This document shows, piece after piece, positions 34,912 to 46,899 of a stretch of 64,000 bases of DNA (position 1 is the stretch's first letter; every line of letters begins with the position of its first letter). The notes below the pieces were generated by a model. It was not told the DNA's origin, searched no databases, and saw only the letters and a program-made list of their open reading frames with translations. The translations under genes and the position numbers were made by a program. Source of the DNA: Apostichopus japonicus (lineage: Eukaryota > Echinodermata > Holothuroidea > Aspidochirotida > Stichopodidae); assembly GCF_037975245.1 (NCBI RefSeq), contig NC_092582.1:12492577-12556576 (forward strand), given 5' to 3'.

Positions 34912-37900
34912 ATGGAACTGAATTTTGAAATACCACAACCTGTTAATTACCATAGTACACCAGCAGATTTGGGCAGACAACATGGATTTAGTCCATATGC
35001 ATTTAATGGAGGGTAGGTTAAACCCACTTTCCTGGAGCGACCCCTTAATGTAACATAGCCTTGGCTAAGCCTAGGCCCTAGAGTACTTAGGCCTAGCCTA
35101 ATGCTAATTAGACTAGTTAAAACCTAGCCTAAGGCTATTTTAGTGGGGCCGTGTTTTAGGCACCTAGACTAGTAGTATTAGTTTGAAGGAGTAGGCCACA
35201 TTAAATTAGAGGTAGGAATTGCAGAATTCCCTGCAACTCACACACAGAGCTTTTTGAGTAGGACAATAGCCTACATTTTACGAAGTGGCTATTTTTACGA
35301 CCAGGAGTAACAATAATTGCCGGTTACGCATGCGCAGTTGCTTTAACGTGGCTATTTTTACAACCAGGAGCAACAATAATTTCGGGTTACGCATGCGCAG
35401 TTGCTTTGTGTACTTTACTGCGCATGCATAACCGGAAATTCGCTGATGTTGTAAGATTAGTTTATAAATAATTGTTACTCCAGGTCGTAAGAATAGCCAC
35501 GGCCTACATTTTATACTACTACTGTACTAGGCTAGGCCTATAGCCAGCCTAGGGACTTGCAAGTTCTGGTCATAATTTGTGAGATTCAAGAGTTGCAGGG
35601 TATTCTGCAATTTTGCAGGTTAGACTTGGAACTATAAATTCCACATGACCTTCATTTGAAGATTGGTCACTTTCAGTCAAAATCTTGACAAATTAACCAG
35701 TTTTACTGGTTAGTGTCAAGGCTAGCATGATGACACAGTAGGTGTATACAGTTCCAGTGCCATTCCGCCATAGGTACATACCGCCATAATACAAATGTGA
35801 TGTTTCTTCTTTTGCAGCAGCATCAAGAATATATGCATACCGCCATCATTTCTTTGTCAATAAAAAATCCATCACCATTTACGAAAGGTCTACTTAAGTA
35901 CAGCTAAGTTTAGTGGTTTAATGATATGACTGCAAGTTCATTGTGATTTTCATGAATTTTCTTTGTCCAAATTTCTTCAAACTGCCCTTATAAAAATGTT
36001 TTTTTTGTCCTCTTTTTTTTCAGAACTGTTCTTGCATTGGCAGGAGAAGACTATGCTCTGATTGCATCAGACACAAGACTCAGTGAAGGGTTTTCTATTC
36101 ATAGCAGAGATCTTCCCAAGTTGAAGAAACTGTAAGTGTCATGAACTACATACAGGGGATAATTTAGTGTTCAAAGGTTCTAAGAATACAATGGTTACTG
36201 TACATTAACAGAAACTGCTATATCTTTGCACTTGTATAGCACTTTGACAATTTGCAGAGCATTTTGCTATGTAGTACCAGATAAATTATTCCTTGTCATA
36301 TCCACCTTTTACAAAGTGAACATGACTTCTTTCCAGAAAATACTGAACATATATTTAGGTGAAAGTGCAATGAACTGAGTGTCTGATAGATTGTTTGATT
36401 GTATGAAACCATATATATTAAACATTGCCTAATCTCAATGATGTGTGAAGTAAGGAACAGAACAAACCCCATACCTTGTACAGGAAGCTTCATGTTGTCA
36501 TTAACAGTTTTTCATATAACATTTGTGAGATTATGTTACCCCTGTGTCTTAATAACAATACAATGTTACTACACACATTACAGTAATGCTAAAGTATATT
36601 GTATACTGTGTGCGAATAAAGAGCAAGGTCTTGGCATATTACGTTGTTTACCAAAACTTTGATATTCTCACATTGAAATCTCAACAGAACAAATACGACA
36701 GTTGTTGGTTGCTGTGGTTTCCACGGAGATGTCCTTACCCTCTCCAAACTCCTTGAAGCGAGATTAAAGGTACAAACTTTTATCTTCTGTATACTATTCT
36801 CATTCAAAACAAAGTCGTGAATTTTACATGACATACATTTCAGAGCTATGGTAAGTGGGATTGTAATTTAAGTATAATAATGCGATGGCAGGTGATCCTT
36901 GATGTCAAGAATTTCATTTTTGGAAGATGAAAAGCAAACATCCTGGTTATGAATAATACACATTTCAAATGATCTCAAGTTCACATGCTCTAAACAGTGA
37001 ACAGCTGGCAATAACTAGACAGCTTATCTATATACCTTTACTTTCATCAGGCTAACTAAATCTTGTGCTATTAATAGATAGATTGTAGATAGAAGGAAAC
37101 AGTTGCAAATCCCTAAAATCCATGCACCCATGGGATATTCTTCATACAGTTTGACAACAGTTTAGGTCGTTTTGGTTGGTGAATTCTGTTCTGGGATGGT
37201 ACTGTTGGAAAAAAAATTCAACTTGATACAATTACTTTTTTTCACGTCTCTCTCTTTAGATGTATGGTCATGATCACAACAAAGAGATGACATGTAACGC
37301 TGTGGCTGCAATGTTATCTAAAATCCTCTACTATCGCCGTTTTTTCCCGTACTATACATATAACATCATCGCAGGGTTAGACGAAGAGGGTAAGTTTACA
37401 CGTGTAAGATTTAAAGTGATTTTCAATCAAGTTTTGAATATTTAGAATGGTCAATTATTAGGCCATGAAATTTGGTTTCAATACCACCGGAAGAGTACAT
37501 ATGATCAATGCTAAACTTGATCAAATAACTCTGGCCAACATGCTGAAATGGTTATTTTAAAATTAAGTGGCATTTCACATCTGTAACTTAAACTATGCCT
37601 TTTTTGGCACCAGAGTTACATAACTAATTATTGCCATATTCTGTATAAAGGCTGTAAAGTGCTTCACGTTACCCAAGAGAAAGGAGAGGAAAGGAAACTC
37701 TTAGGAGAGGAAATGATCTTGAAGCCTTATTTAATAGTACTACACTAAGAAGATACCTGTGAGAAAGTTTAGTTTAGCAATAGAGTGCTGAACATATTTA
37801 TCACCATAAATTGTTGTTCTTTTGTTCCTTGCAGTTTGAAATTCAAATTCACTGAAATTGGTGCTCTGCATCTTAGAACTATGTTCTGATGTGAGTTTTG

Positions 37901-39017
37901 TTCAATGTTTGTCACAGTTTGACAAATGCACACTGTGTTGAAGAAGACTCTTTGAATATTTTGGAAGCAGTTCATCAATTTTTTCAGTTAAAATTCTTCT
38001 GAATTTTTGTTATCAGTTTCATATGCTGTAACATTGCAGAATGTTTCGTTTCAGGTAAGGGATGTGTGTACAGTTTTGATCCTGTGGGTTCCTACGAGCG
38101 GGAAGTGTACAGGGCTGGTGGATCAGCTAGTTCACTTCTACAACCGTTACTAGACAACCAGGTAAGCAGTGAGTGGGAAAATCTAGATGCCCTCGAATAG
38201 TGAAACTCGATCCAATAAAGGAAAACCTTTCGTTTCATGCAAGCTTGAAAGGGAACTGTTAACATGCTGTACAATCTGTCAGTGGAATTTTTATTGATCT
38301 CCACATATACCAGTGAATTTTTCATTAAAGGAATTTTCTAGTGAAAAATGGGATCCAGTCCTTCTGGTCATATCATTATTTGTAATTTTATCGCCCTAAG
38401 CCTTGCCCTGTGATGAATTTTAGTTTCTGTGATAGAGTGCTTGAAATGTTGGCCTGTCCTGCCAGAAAATTTGAATCGAACACTTACTTGCGTCGAAAAA
38501 CATCAGTGCAGCACATTGGTCAGACTCGATCAGATCTCACGATAGACTGCCACTAATATATTCCTTTAACACCGCTGGAGCTGTAGCATTGCTTAATGGG
38601 GTGTGACAAGTGCCCTGTTTTGCCTTCATTTCATGAATCAGTATGTGCTTCCAGACACTAGAAATGCAGTCAAAGTGTAAAGGAGGTTGGATCACTTGCA
38701 GTCGTGTTGTGAATAAAGTAACAAAATATCAGTTAGTGTGGTCAAGGTTGAAAAAATACTGACTAACCTAGCAAGCTGTCCTTAGTCTTTAGGAAGTAAC
38801 CCCCTGTGTTTTTCCTTTTAATGTTGGACAGGTTGGTGGCAAGAACCAGGAGGGCTACGATGCCTCACCCATTAGCCTGGAGAAAGGAGTGGCCCTGGTG
38901 AAGGACGTCTTCATATCAGCAGCAGAGCGTGATATATACACAGGAGATGGAATTGCGATCCATATAATTACAAAGGACGGCATCAAAGAGGAGAGATTTC
39001 CCCTCAGAAGAGACTGA
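34912..39017 (+). CDS. psmb1: Proteasome subunit beta type-1 (beta-6), 6 exons, 237 aa
   Basis: Exons are 34912-35012, 36024-36131, 36688-36769, 37260-37389, 38055-38161 and 38832-39017. All junctions are GT-AG and phases close. The protein starts [10 protein letters not shown]. Family blocks in order are [20 protein letters not shown] (about residues 26-45), [92 protein letters not shown] and a C-terminal PLRRD. Human PSMB1 has 241 residues. In the 20S proteasome this is the beta-6 subunit, a structural beta subunit without the catalytic N-terminal Thr, which also fits here: mature-type sequence begins around GFSPY. It acts in the nucleus and cytosol. It diverges from PPAN and converges on COQ4. 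Confidence 0.98.
35285..35500. repeat. Tandem plus inverted repeat in PSMB1 intron 1 carrying three NRF1-like motifs
   Basis: A ~60-bp unit (GTGGCTATTTTTACRACCAG...GCATGCGCAGTTGCTTT) occurs twice in tandem (35285-35344 and 35349-35406). It then recurs once in reverse (about 35417-35500). Each unit holds a CGCATGCGCA-like sequence (35326-35336, 35389-35399, 35419-35429), close to the NRF1 palindrome. It lies about 370-590 bp inside the PSMB1 gene. Confidence 0.8.
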
Positions 39018-40311
39018 AGCCACAAAAAATTCCTCTTTTGTCCGTTGAATTTTCAATTTTTTTGTTTCTATTGTCATATGGTCTGCTTGTTATTCCCATT
39101 CAGCCATCTACATCCAGGAGATGCCCCAATTTAGGGATTTTGTCTCTTTTGAAGGGAACTTATAAATCTTTCACCCTACCAATTGTCAAAGATGTATATC
39201 CATATGGCATGTTCATAGCTTTTCTGGTTCACTGGTTCCTGTAGAGAGAATTTAACAGGTAGAAAACACATGGTGTTTGTCAGTTCTTTGTATGATGCCA
39301 GAATAATTCCACAGAAAACTGTGTAAGTGTGTAAGGCTATTCATTTCAATGATATTTGGATATCTGCAGAGTTCAATAGTATCTGTTTATTTAACAAATT
39401 CAGTAACTAAAGTTACTTTTGTTATGCAAACATTTTGAAAGCATGCCTGTGATAAGTTGTATGGTAAGTTACATTTTAACATCGATGTCACATCTTAAAA
39501 ATGCACACAATGTAAGAGTAAGGTAGTATGATGGTGAAACTGTCCTAGACCAAGACCCAAAATGTGATTGACATAAAGAGAAATATTTCCTAAATTCCTT
39601 GTCATTTTCTAAGCCGTTGTGCCACTTCATTTTGTAAGGTAAAGAGTTGTTAATCTTTGTAGAACAACATACCCTTCATTGCATTATGTGGTAATACGGA
39701 CAGAAAAATGTTGAATTATGGCCCAACTTTTACTGTTGAAGTAAAAATGATCAGTGTAGCAACCGTATTGTAAAAGTCTTGTTTGGGGTTTTTCAGAAAT
39801 CTAAAATGTGTTTGTGATAAAGCACAACAAGCATCTCTGTGCTGCGTTATATATGGAATGCTCAAAATGTTAGATCAGTGTGTATTTCTACACATCTTTA
39901 TTCAAATTGTCATAGTAAAGAGAGAGTTAAGAACATCTTTTCTTTAGTGTTACTATGAGACAGACAGTTTGGAAGTTTGTCACCCATGAATTGTCAAACT
40001 CCTTGAAAGTAAATATCACGATCAAATGTATTAACATTAAATATAAATATAGCAAGTGACATATTACGCAGGAGTCACTGTTGTGTAGTAGTAATAAAAA
40101 AGGTTGGATCTTTGAATTTATTCAAGTGAAAATTACCCTGATTTTTGGGGTCCTGTATATTTATTCAAACCACTATGAAGTACAAGTCTCTTGTAAACCA
40201 CAAAGCTTTTCCTTGGCTTTGATCTTAGAAGAATGAAACTTGCATCCTTTTATTTCTATTTGTACAGTTGTACCATTCATCTCAAAGACATGTGTGGTGT
40301 ACATCGATATA

Positions 40312-40317
40312 AATAAA
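40312..40317 (+). promoter_or_regulatory. Candidate polyadenylation signal of PSMB1
   Basis: AATAAA lies 1.3 kb past the stop codon. An earlier hexamer-like AATAAA near 40092 is an alternative. Confidence 0.4.
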
Positions 40318-40375
40318 CAAGGAAACAGAAAAATACGAATAACTGCTGTCTTCTTTTGTAAATAAATAATTACGT

Positions 40376-40381
40376 TTTATT
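40376..40381 (-). promoter_or_regulatory. Candidate polyadenylation signal of COQ4
   Basis: TTTATT on the + strand reads AATAAA on the minus strand, about 980 bp past the COQ4 stop. This is weak evidence without transcript data. Confidence 0.3.
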
Positions 40382-41360
40382 GTCGTCCTCTCGTATATGT
40401 TTATTGCAAATGAGCACAAATGTATTCAATGATGAGAGTGAAAACTGAACTCTACCTATCTGCTATCACAGCTTCAAAGTAATGATATCTTCAGACAAAT
40501 GCTGAAAGTATTAATACATGGACGAACAATCATTGAGATATTCTTTGGCAAATATACTAAATTATCTACATCGGTGTTTATCTTTGAAAGTCTGATAAGA
40601 ATATGCGGTAAAAGAGTTATATAATTTATGACCTTACTTGACTTCTATCCTCATTCAGCTTACATACTCAAAAGCGTTTGCCAGGCATGGCAGATTAAAA
40701 CACATATGTGGAGTAAAAATAGTTTTACAAGGCAACACCCATACAGTTCCTGGAAGCTATATATTTCAAAACATCCAGTTTCCATTAACTGGCTCAGTTG
40801 CTACAATTCCCCCAAGAAGAGAGAAAAAGCCCTCAATGGACTTGCTATTATAGTAATGTCAACATTCCTATGAAACATTGCATTTTCCTGTGCCATCACT
40901 GCTCCAGGGGTAGGGGTGGGGTGTATATACCCCTATTCGACTCATACAAGACTTTAAAGCAGTTCTCAACACAACCCTGCATGTAGACCTCATTTAAAAT
41001 CCCAATCTGCTTCAGAATGCTCTATTCAAATCTGAAATTTGATTTGTTTCTGGGTGAGGACCACCACAAATCCCCAAATGGGGGTGGCCCATGCCCCTTC
41101 CTTATTAAAATCCTGTTTCCTGCTGTTTTATCACATTTTTTTGAAAAACATCGTTTGGAATATTTGCATGTGATATTCTTATACTGCAAACCCCAATGCA
41201 GTCAGAAGAATCTCGAGTTGTATTTCTGCTGTGATGCTATTACTACCTTTGCTGTTGCCTGATTCATTCACATAATAACTAGACCAAATTATGGAAAGTT
41301 ATTCATGCAAAAAAAACTATGGATTTAAGAGACATTTTACATTGTGACTAAAAATTAGTG

Positions 41361-44300
41361 TCATCTATTTTGTGTTGGTTTGGCTATGACATCCAAGCGT
41401 AAGTCTTTCCGGACTTCTTCTATAGGCTCTTCCCATCTCTTCTCAAAATAACAGTTTAGGACCAATTCACTCTTTGATGCCGTTCTGAAGACCGCCGGAA
41501 TGTAGTGCTCTCTCAGTATCCGCCGCCTCCTACCAAGGTACATGAAAGAAAACGTTAGACTTAATATTAAACACTGTCATAATTGTGGGTTGCATTTTTA
41601 CATACAAACACCATGATGTGAAAGTACCATTTAGAAATAGCAAAGTTGGAAATTCATACAATTTTCCTATAAGACAAAGAGACCAAAGTAACTTTCCTTT
41701 CAACATAACTGTCAATGAATTTGGGCAGAGGGGAACTGCACATCACACTTCTGAGATGTTGCTCTCAATTACCCCCTCCCTTTTCCTATCCGAAAAATAA
41801 GAAGGTTTTATGATTAATTCTGAACCAGATTCACTATGTAGTGCACTGTATTCAGCAAAATCTCAAAAAGAAAGAAAAGTTCAAGCAAACAGCAGTTCTT
41901 TAACAATGAAACAAAAGGTAAAGAATAATTGATCCTTGCAACAATCTACCTGCCCTACCATCACCTCACGGGACACCATCATTTCACTTGTAAATTAAAG
42001 TTATACTGTACCTGCAGCATATGAAGAGCAAAGCAATCACCTATGTTCACCAAATTTCTATGATAGAGTCAGTATGCCCTGCCCCCCTCCCTGCCCAGAT
42101 GCTTCTGAATTTATACAAATGATATCAATTTTCATTCATTATTAAGGATGCAATCTCATGTTACCCTCTATGTATTGTCAAGGTGAGGTAGAAACCATGT
42201 TTGAAATGAAGCTCTTACCTAGGTGTAAGACGTATAGGTCCAACAAAGGCCCCCAAGGCACACATGGGAAATCTAGTATTGACCATCTCGAACCACTTCA
42301 CCACGACTTCTCCGAGCATCGTCGTCGGCATTCCCAGGAGACAATGGTAAAAATCGTGAACTTCTCGATACCTCTGCATGACATACGCCAACTCGCCATC
42401 ATCCACATATTGCACAGCTGCCCTGGAATCTGAGGTGATATTCTGGGAAGGAGACAAGTGATGGCAACAAATGTTTTTATAAGACAGTATATTATATAGC
42501 AATTGGAAAAGGGCACTGACCCAAAGTCAAGTATGTATGCTGAAAGTAACTCATGTTACACAGTTAATGAAATATTCCAATGATTTGAATAAATATGGGA
42601 AGAAATCATCTTTAAGTCACTTGACTATATCCTTGCCAGAATATTTTATTTAAACATTCCATTTGTACTATCGGTACAAGATATCTTTGACATCATCTCA
42701 GTTCATGGAATGTTTCGTTAACTTCAAACCCCATGGAGAGCTTAACTGTGAATTCATCGAATGCAAAAGATTCTTTCACAGACAAAATTCCTCAGATTAA
42801 GTTAGTAACATTTCTTTACCCATGAGGTAGAGTTGTGGATGGCAGTAAATAACTCAAAAAATGATGAAAATCACAAACAATGTACTGACTTATTTCTCCA
42901 ATGTATTTGTTTAGAAAAATGAGACTGCCTTTGACATTTTGACATTTGACCAAGCATTCCAGACCAAAAAACCTGTATCTATTTCCCTGGAGTAGGCTTG
43001 GCTATCTACTAAAAACACTGTAATAGGGTTTCAATATATTTAGTACTACATAAATATTTTTTTCAGAAACCATCCCCCCCCCCCCCAAAAAAAATGTATT
43101 TATTTTCTGCTTCAAGGAACAAGTGCAACTAAAGTGCAATGAAATGAATACATACGTTTTTTGTCATAAACCTCTGATATTCTCTCCCAAGGGTTCCTTC
43201 CGGTAACTGTGCCAGGAGGTCCATATCCACAGTGTGAGTATTGATTCTTGGTCTCTCTCTGACAGTTTGAGATACAAAAAAGGGAAAGATATGTTAGGCT
43301 GTTAAGAGAAAGCAGATCTTCAGCAATAAAAAAAACATATTATAGAAAGGAAGTAACATTAAGAACATAGATCAAAGTTCCATCTTTTTTTTTATTATTG
43401 ATCGAAGTTCCATCTTCATAGCTTGTTTTACTTTGCTCAATTTGCAATGATTTATACAGATGCTTAACACACAAAACTGTCTTTAACTTGGACTTTTTCT
43501 CCTTTTTCTTTGCTAGTGCCATTGAAATCACTGTATAATTTTGATGTACTTATTTGATCAATAAAAAGTAACGTCCCATTCACACCACTGAATATTTTGC
43601 AAGGTTACATAATCATTTCAATTTAAGGAAACAAAAATCATTGCTTTACTGTTCTCAGTTTTTCACTGTTCTGATACACCAGGATGGGGACTGGTGGAAA
43701 TAGAAACAAAATAGGGACTGCAAAACTATCAATGATAAAAAATAATATAAAAAAATTCATATAACAAGCAGGACATACATATCATGTAATGTTGAAATTG
43801 CATCAAGACAGTTAATGAGTTTAGTGCTAGACAATGCCTAATATTCTGGCTGCATCACAATACAATCAAATTTAATCAATTCATCTAAATGTTCTGTTTG
43901 TTTTTACCTCAATATCTGCTGACCTTCTGGGTGATTAATCATTTGTGAATGAATCCGTTTAAGTGCCAAATGACCTGTTGTTTCACCTAGCACTGCAACC
44001 ATATCTAGAAAACAGAAGGAACATTTACAATACAACAATAAGAGGTTCTTATTATGTTCAATTTTGACCAGTTCTTTCAACAATATGATCAGTTATGCCA
44101 CTTCCTGACTATATGCTCGTTGAGTTCTACAGCATAGTTCAGTCTTTGAAGTTTCACCAAAGAATATAATACTGTATGATACATAATCAAATAATAAATT
44201 GCAGTACGAGGTACATATTTAAGCTGCGTTATGCTGGCATAAAATTCATTAATACTCACTCCAAAGTTTGAGCATGCTAAACTTTTTTAAGGTTAAAATA

Positions 44301-46534
44301 TTACCTCTTTAGGTTCGGTATTACCTAAAGCATTCCTAAACATTCCTGACGACAAAAAAAAAATCCATGTATTCACTCAGCAGCTGAATGAATGAGGCAT
44401 AGATGAATGATGATCTCAAATAAGGGAATCCACCAAATTGATTTCCCTGGCAGAAGAATAGGGACTAATGTTTGCACTTTTCATCCAGCAGTTATAGAAA
44501 ACATGAATGTGTCATGTTAGTCAATGGGCAGCCAGACAAATAGGGATTAGTGCCCTTGTTTATTTTCTGGCTGCTGGACAAATAAAACAACACATTTCCT
44601 TAATCACCCAGCAGCTTGAAAATGTAAATAAGTGTCAACAGTTACCATTTTTTTACCCATCCCATGTGTGTTGTGCTGGATAGATAATATAGGGGATTAC
44701 TCTGAAGGGCTATCTGAATTCCCTTTAGCTTTTAATGCTCGTATTCTAACCAAAGGCAAAATGAACAGCAATTGCATTTTTAAAAAAAAGTGTTTTGTGC
44801 TTTATCATCAATATGTAAAACTATAAAATCTGATTGAACAGTATATGTTGGACAAACAGGGGGGTAATACATTACTACTTACCAAGCTACTGTGAAGTTG
44901 GCATGATGAAAGAAAATATACATGATGTACTGTACCTTCTGATTATAGTATTAATAGTAAAATTTATTTTAATTGATAAGTGACACTTCTCAATACTCAC
45001 CATGTCTGTATGGGTCATAAATAGACATAAATGCAGAACCTACTGTCAGAATGGCCTTTTGAAGATAAGTGGTTGGTCGATGGGTTTTGTAAAGTTTGCT
45101 ATCTTCACTCTGAAACCATGCATCATGATTGATAACACCAGGTGCTGAACATTGAACTGAAATGTACAGATATTATCTATCAATAATCATCTGTTCAGAC
45201 CTATAATTTTTTTTTTCAATTCTACTGTGATAAAGTGCAGTACAGTAATACACAAACAAAATTTGTGGTTTGAATCAAATGAAACTGGCGAGTGATCTCT
45301 AGTAACATACAGTAGAATGATGTGGCTTCTCACTAGCTTCAATGTCTTTGAAAAGATTTTAATAAATGGTGATAATAATTTGTGACCCAGAATACAAAAT
45401 TTATAATTTTCCCCTTCATTGTATCAAATCTTGCATATTTTGTTGAGGCAGTTTGGATTAGAATTGCCAACAACTGGTTACAATTTGACTTTCAACAGAA
45501 CAAATCTGTGCCACTAACATACAGTATGTTTACCACAGTAGGCAAAATTAGTTAACATGCCAAGTAACACTAGGCTGGTTTCATTGCCTATAATGCCACT
45601 CCTGCTATCTACTTGACCATGGCACTGACTGCTATTATTAGCCCACTGTAGGCTGTGTAAACAGATTTGGGGCTATCAATGATAGGCCTTAATTAAAACC
45701 TAGGCTTAACAATGTTGGCTAAATGTGTGAAATAACTAACAAAAACGTCTCAAAATACAAAATTAATGTTCCCTCATTCACTCTGGCTATTTTTTAAGCT
45801 TTTAACACCCTCCCCCTAGTTTTGCACTTTTTGGGGGGGATTTGGAAATCTTACTCACTAAAAATAACCAATATTACTTAGCATGATACCACTACTATAT
45901 GGGACCTGACAAGTTTGATCTTAGGGGCTCAGAGCATAGCAAACAGCATTCAGAGTCAATTGATGTATACCTACACAAAAGTTACAGTTAGCTTATCGAG
46001 GACAAGTGTCAATTTAGGGGTATGAAAGAACTTGACACGGCAGACATTTTGTGGTCAAATACTGCTCAATTGTACCTTGTATATGCACAGAACAATAAAT
46101 ATTTTGAGATCATTACATTTCTGAGAAACCACACATATAAAAAACACATACATTTGTGTGATTTAGGTTTTTCTTGATCTACATTGTTGATCAAATCCTT
46201 AACTTAAAGGCGTCAATTATGAGCCCACCATGCTATTATTACTACTATTGCTTTAGGCTACGCTAACGCTAGCATAATTTCTAGGTCTAATGTCGTCGCA
46301 AACGGCATGATATGAAAATATAAGAATGATAACTTGGCAAAAAAATCCAGTATCCTATACACATCGTATGATTGAAATCTTACCGTGAGCTTTAGTTCTA
46401 TGAAATGAACGGCGCAACTCATGTACGGTATTCGAGACAGGTACTCGTAACACACATTTTATTACTGGCCTAACGTTACTGATTAACCGATTTTGCGAAC
46501 TGTAGCCTTGACCACAACTGCGACAAAACATCAT
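41361..46534 (-). CDS. coq4: Ubiquinone biosynthesis protein COQ4, mitochondrial, 6 exons, 299 aa
   Basis: Exons in coding order are 46384-46534, 45001-45156, 43908-44004, 43156-43258, 42219-42442 and 41361-41529. The phases close. Exon 2 could instead start at 45144, which would drop four residues. The first 50 residues are basic with almost no acids ([10 protein letters not shown]...), a mitochondrial targeting sequence. Diagnostic blocks are [49 protein letters not shown] and [20 protein letters not shown]. The last holds the COQ4 metal-binding motif HDxxH-x11-E (H198, D199, H202, E214). [14 protein letters not shown] closes the protein. COQ4 works at the matrix face of the inner membrane in the complex Q/coenzyme Q synthome. 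It is longer than the human protein (265 aa), mostly at the N-terminus. It is head to head with TSEN15. Confidence 0.97.
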
Positions 46535-46899
46535 TTTTGACTATATGATTTTATTTGCGATACTTTAAGTAATCCACGGGAATATTGATGGCCTGCGATG
46601 AAATGAAAACCCTCATCAAAACCACCAATATTATGACAAGCTGTAGCTCTATGCGTAACAGTTACTGTGTGACAATAACACCAAATTCTTCCTTCAACAA
46701 CCGCTGTTTCTTATACTTTCGTGAAACTGGTACATGAAATGAAGTTTTGTGTCACTCAAATAATACAAGAACCACTAAGAGTAAGCTGCAAATAGTAATA
46801 GGGCAGAAATCCATTTCTGTGCAAGGCGTATTATTTATTGTTGTGCATCCAGCAATCAAAATAAAAGTAAAAAATCGCAACAAAAAGAAGCAAGGATCA
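46535..46899. promoter_or_regulatory. Probable bidirectional promoter of COQ4 and TSEN15
   Basis: 365 bp separate the divergent start codons. No TATA box or strong known motif was seen. The TSEN15 frame stays open upstream of its first ATG back to about 46747 but has no other ATG there. Confidence 0.55.

Larger units (their letters stand above)
39018..41360. other. Region between convergent PSMB1 and COQ4 (3' UTRs)
   Basis: This AT-rich stretch probably holds both 3' UTRs. Candidate poly(A) signals of the two genes lie only about 60 bp apart (40312-40317 on + and 40376-40381 on -). No other gene was recognised. Confidence 0.55.

Noticed and set aside
35013-36023. Possible extra PSMB1 exons in intron 1
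   Set aside because: Exons 1 and 2 join in phase through the conserved [13 protein letters not shown] sequence, leaving no gap.
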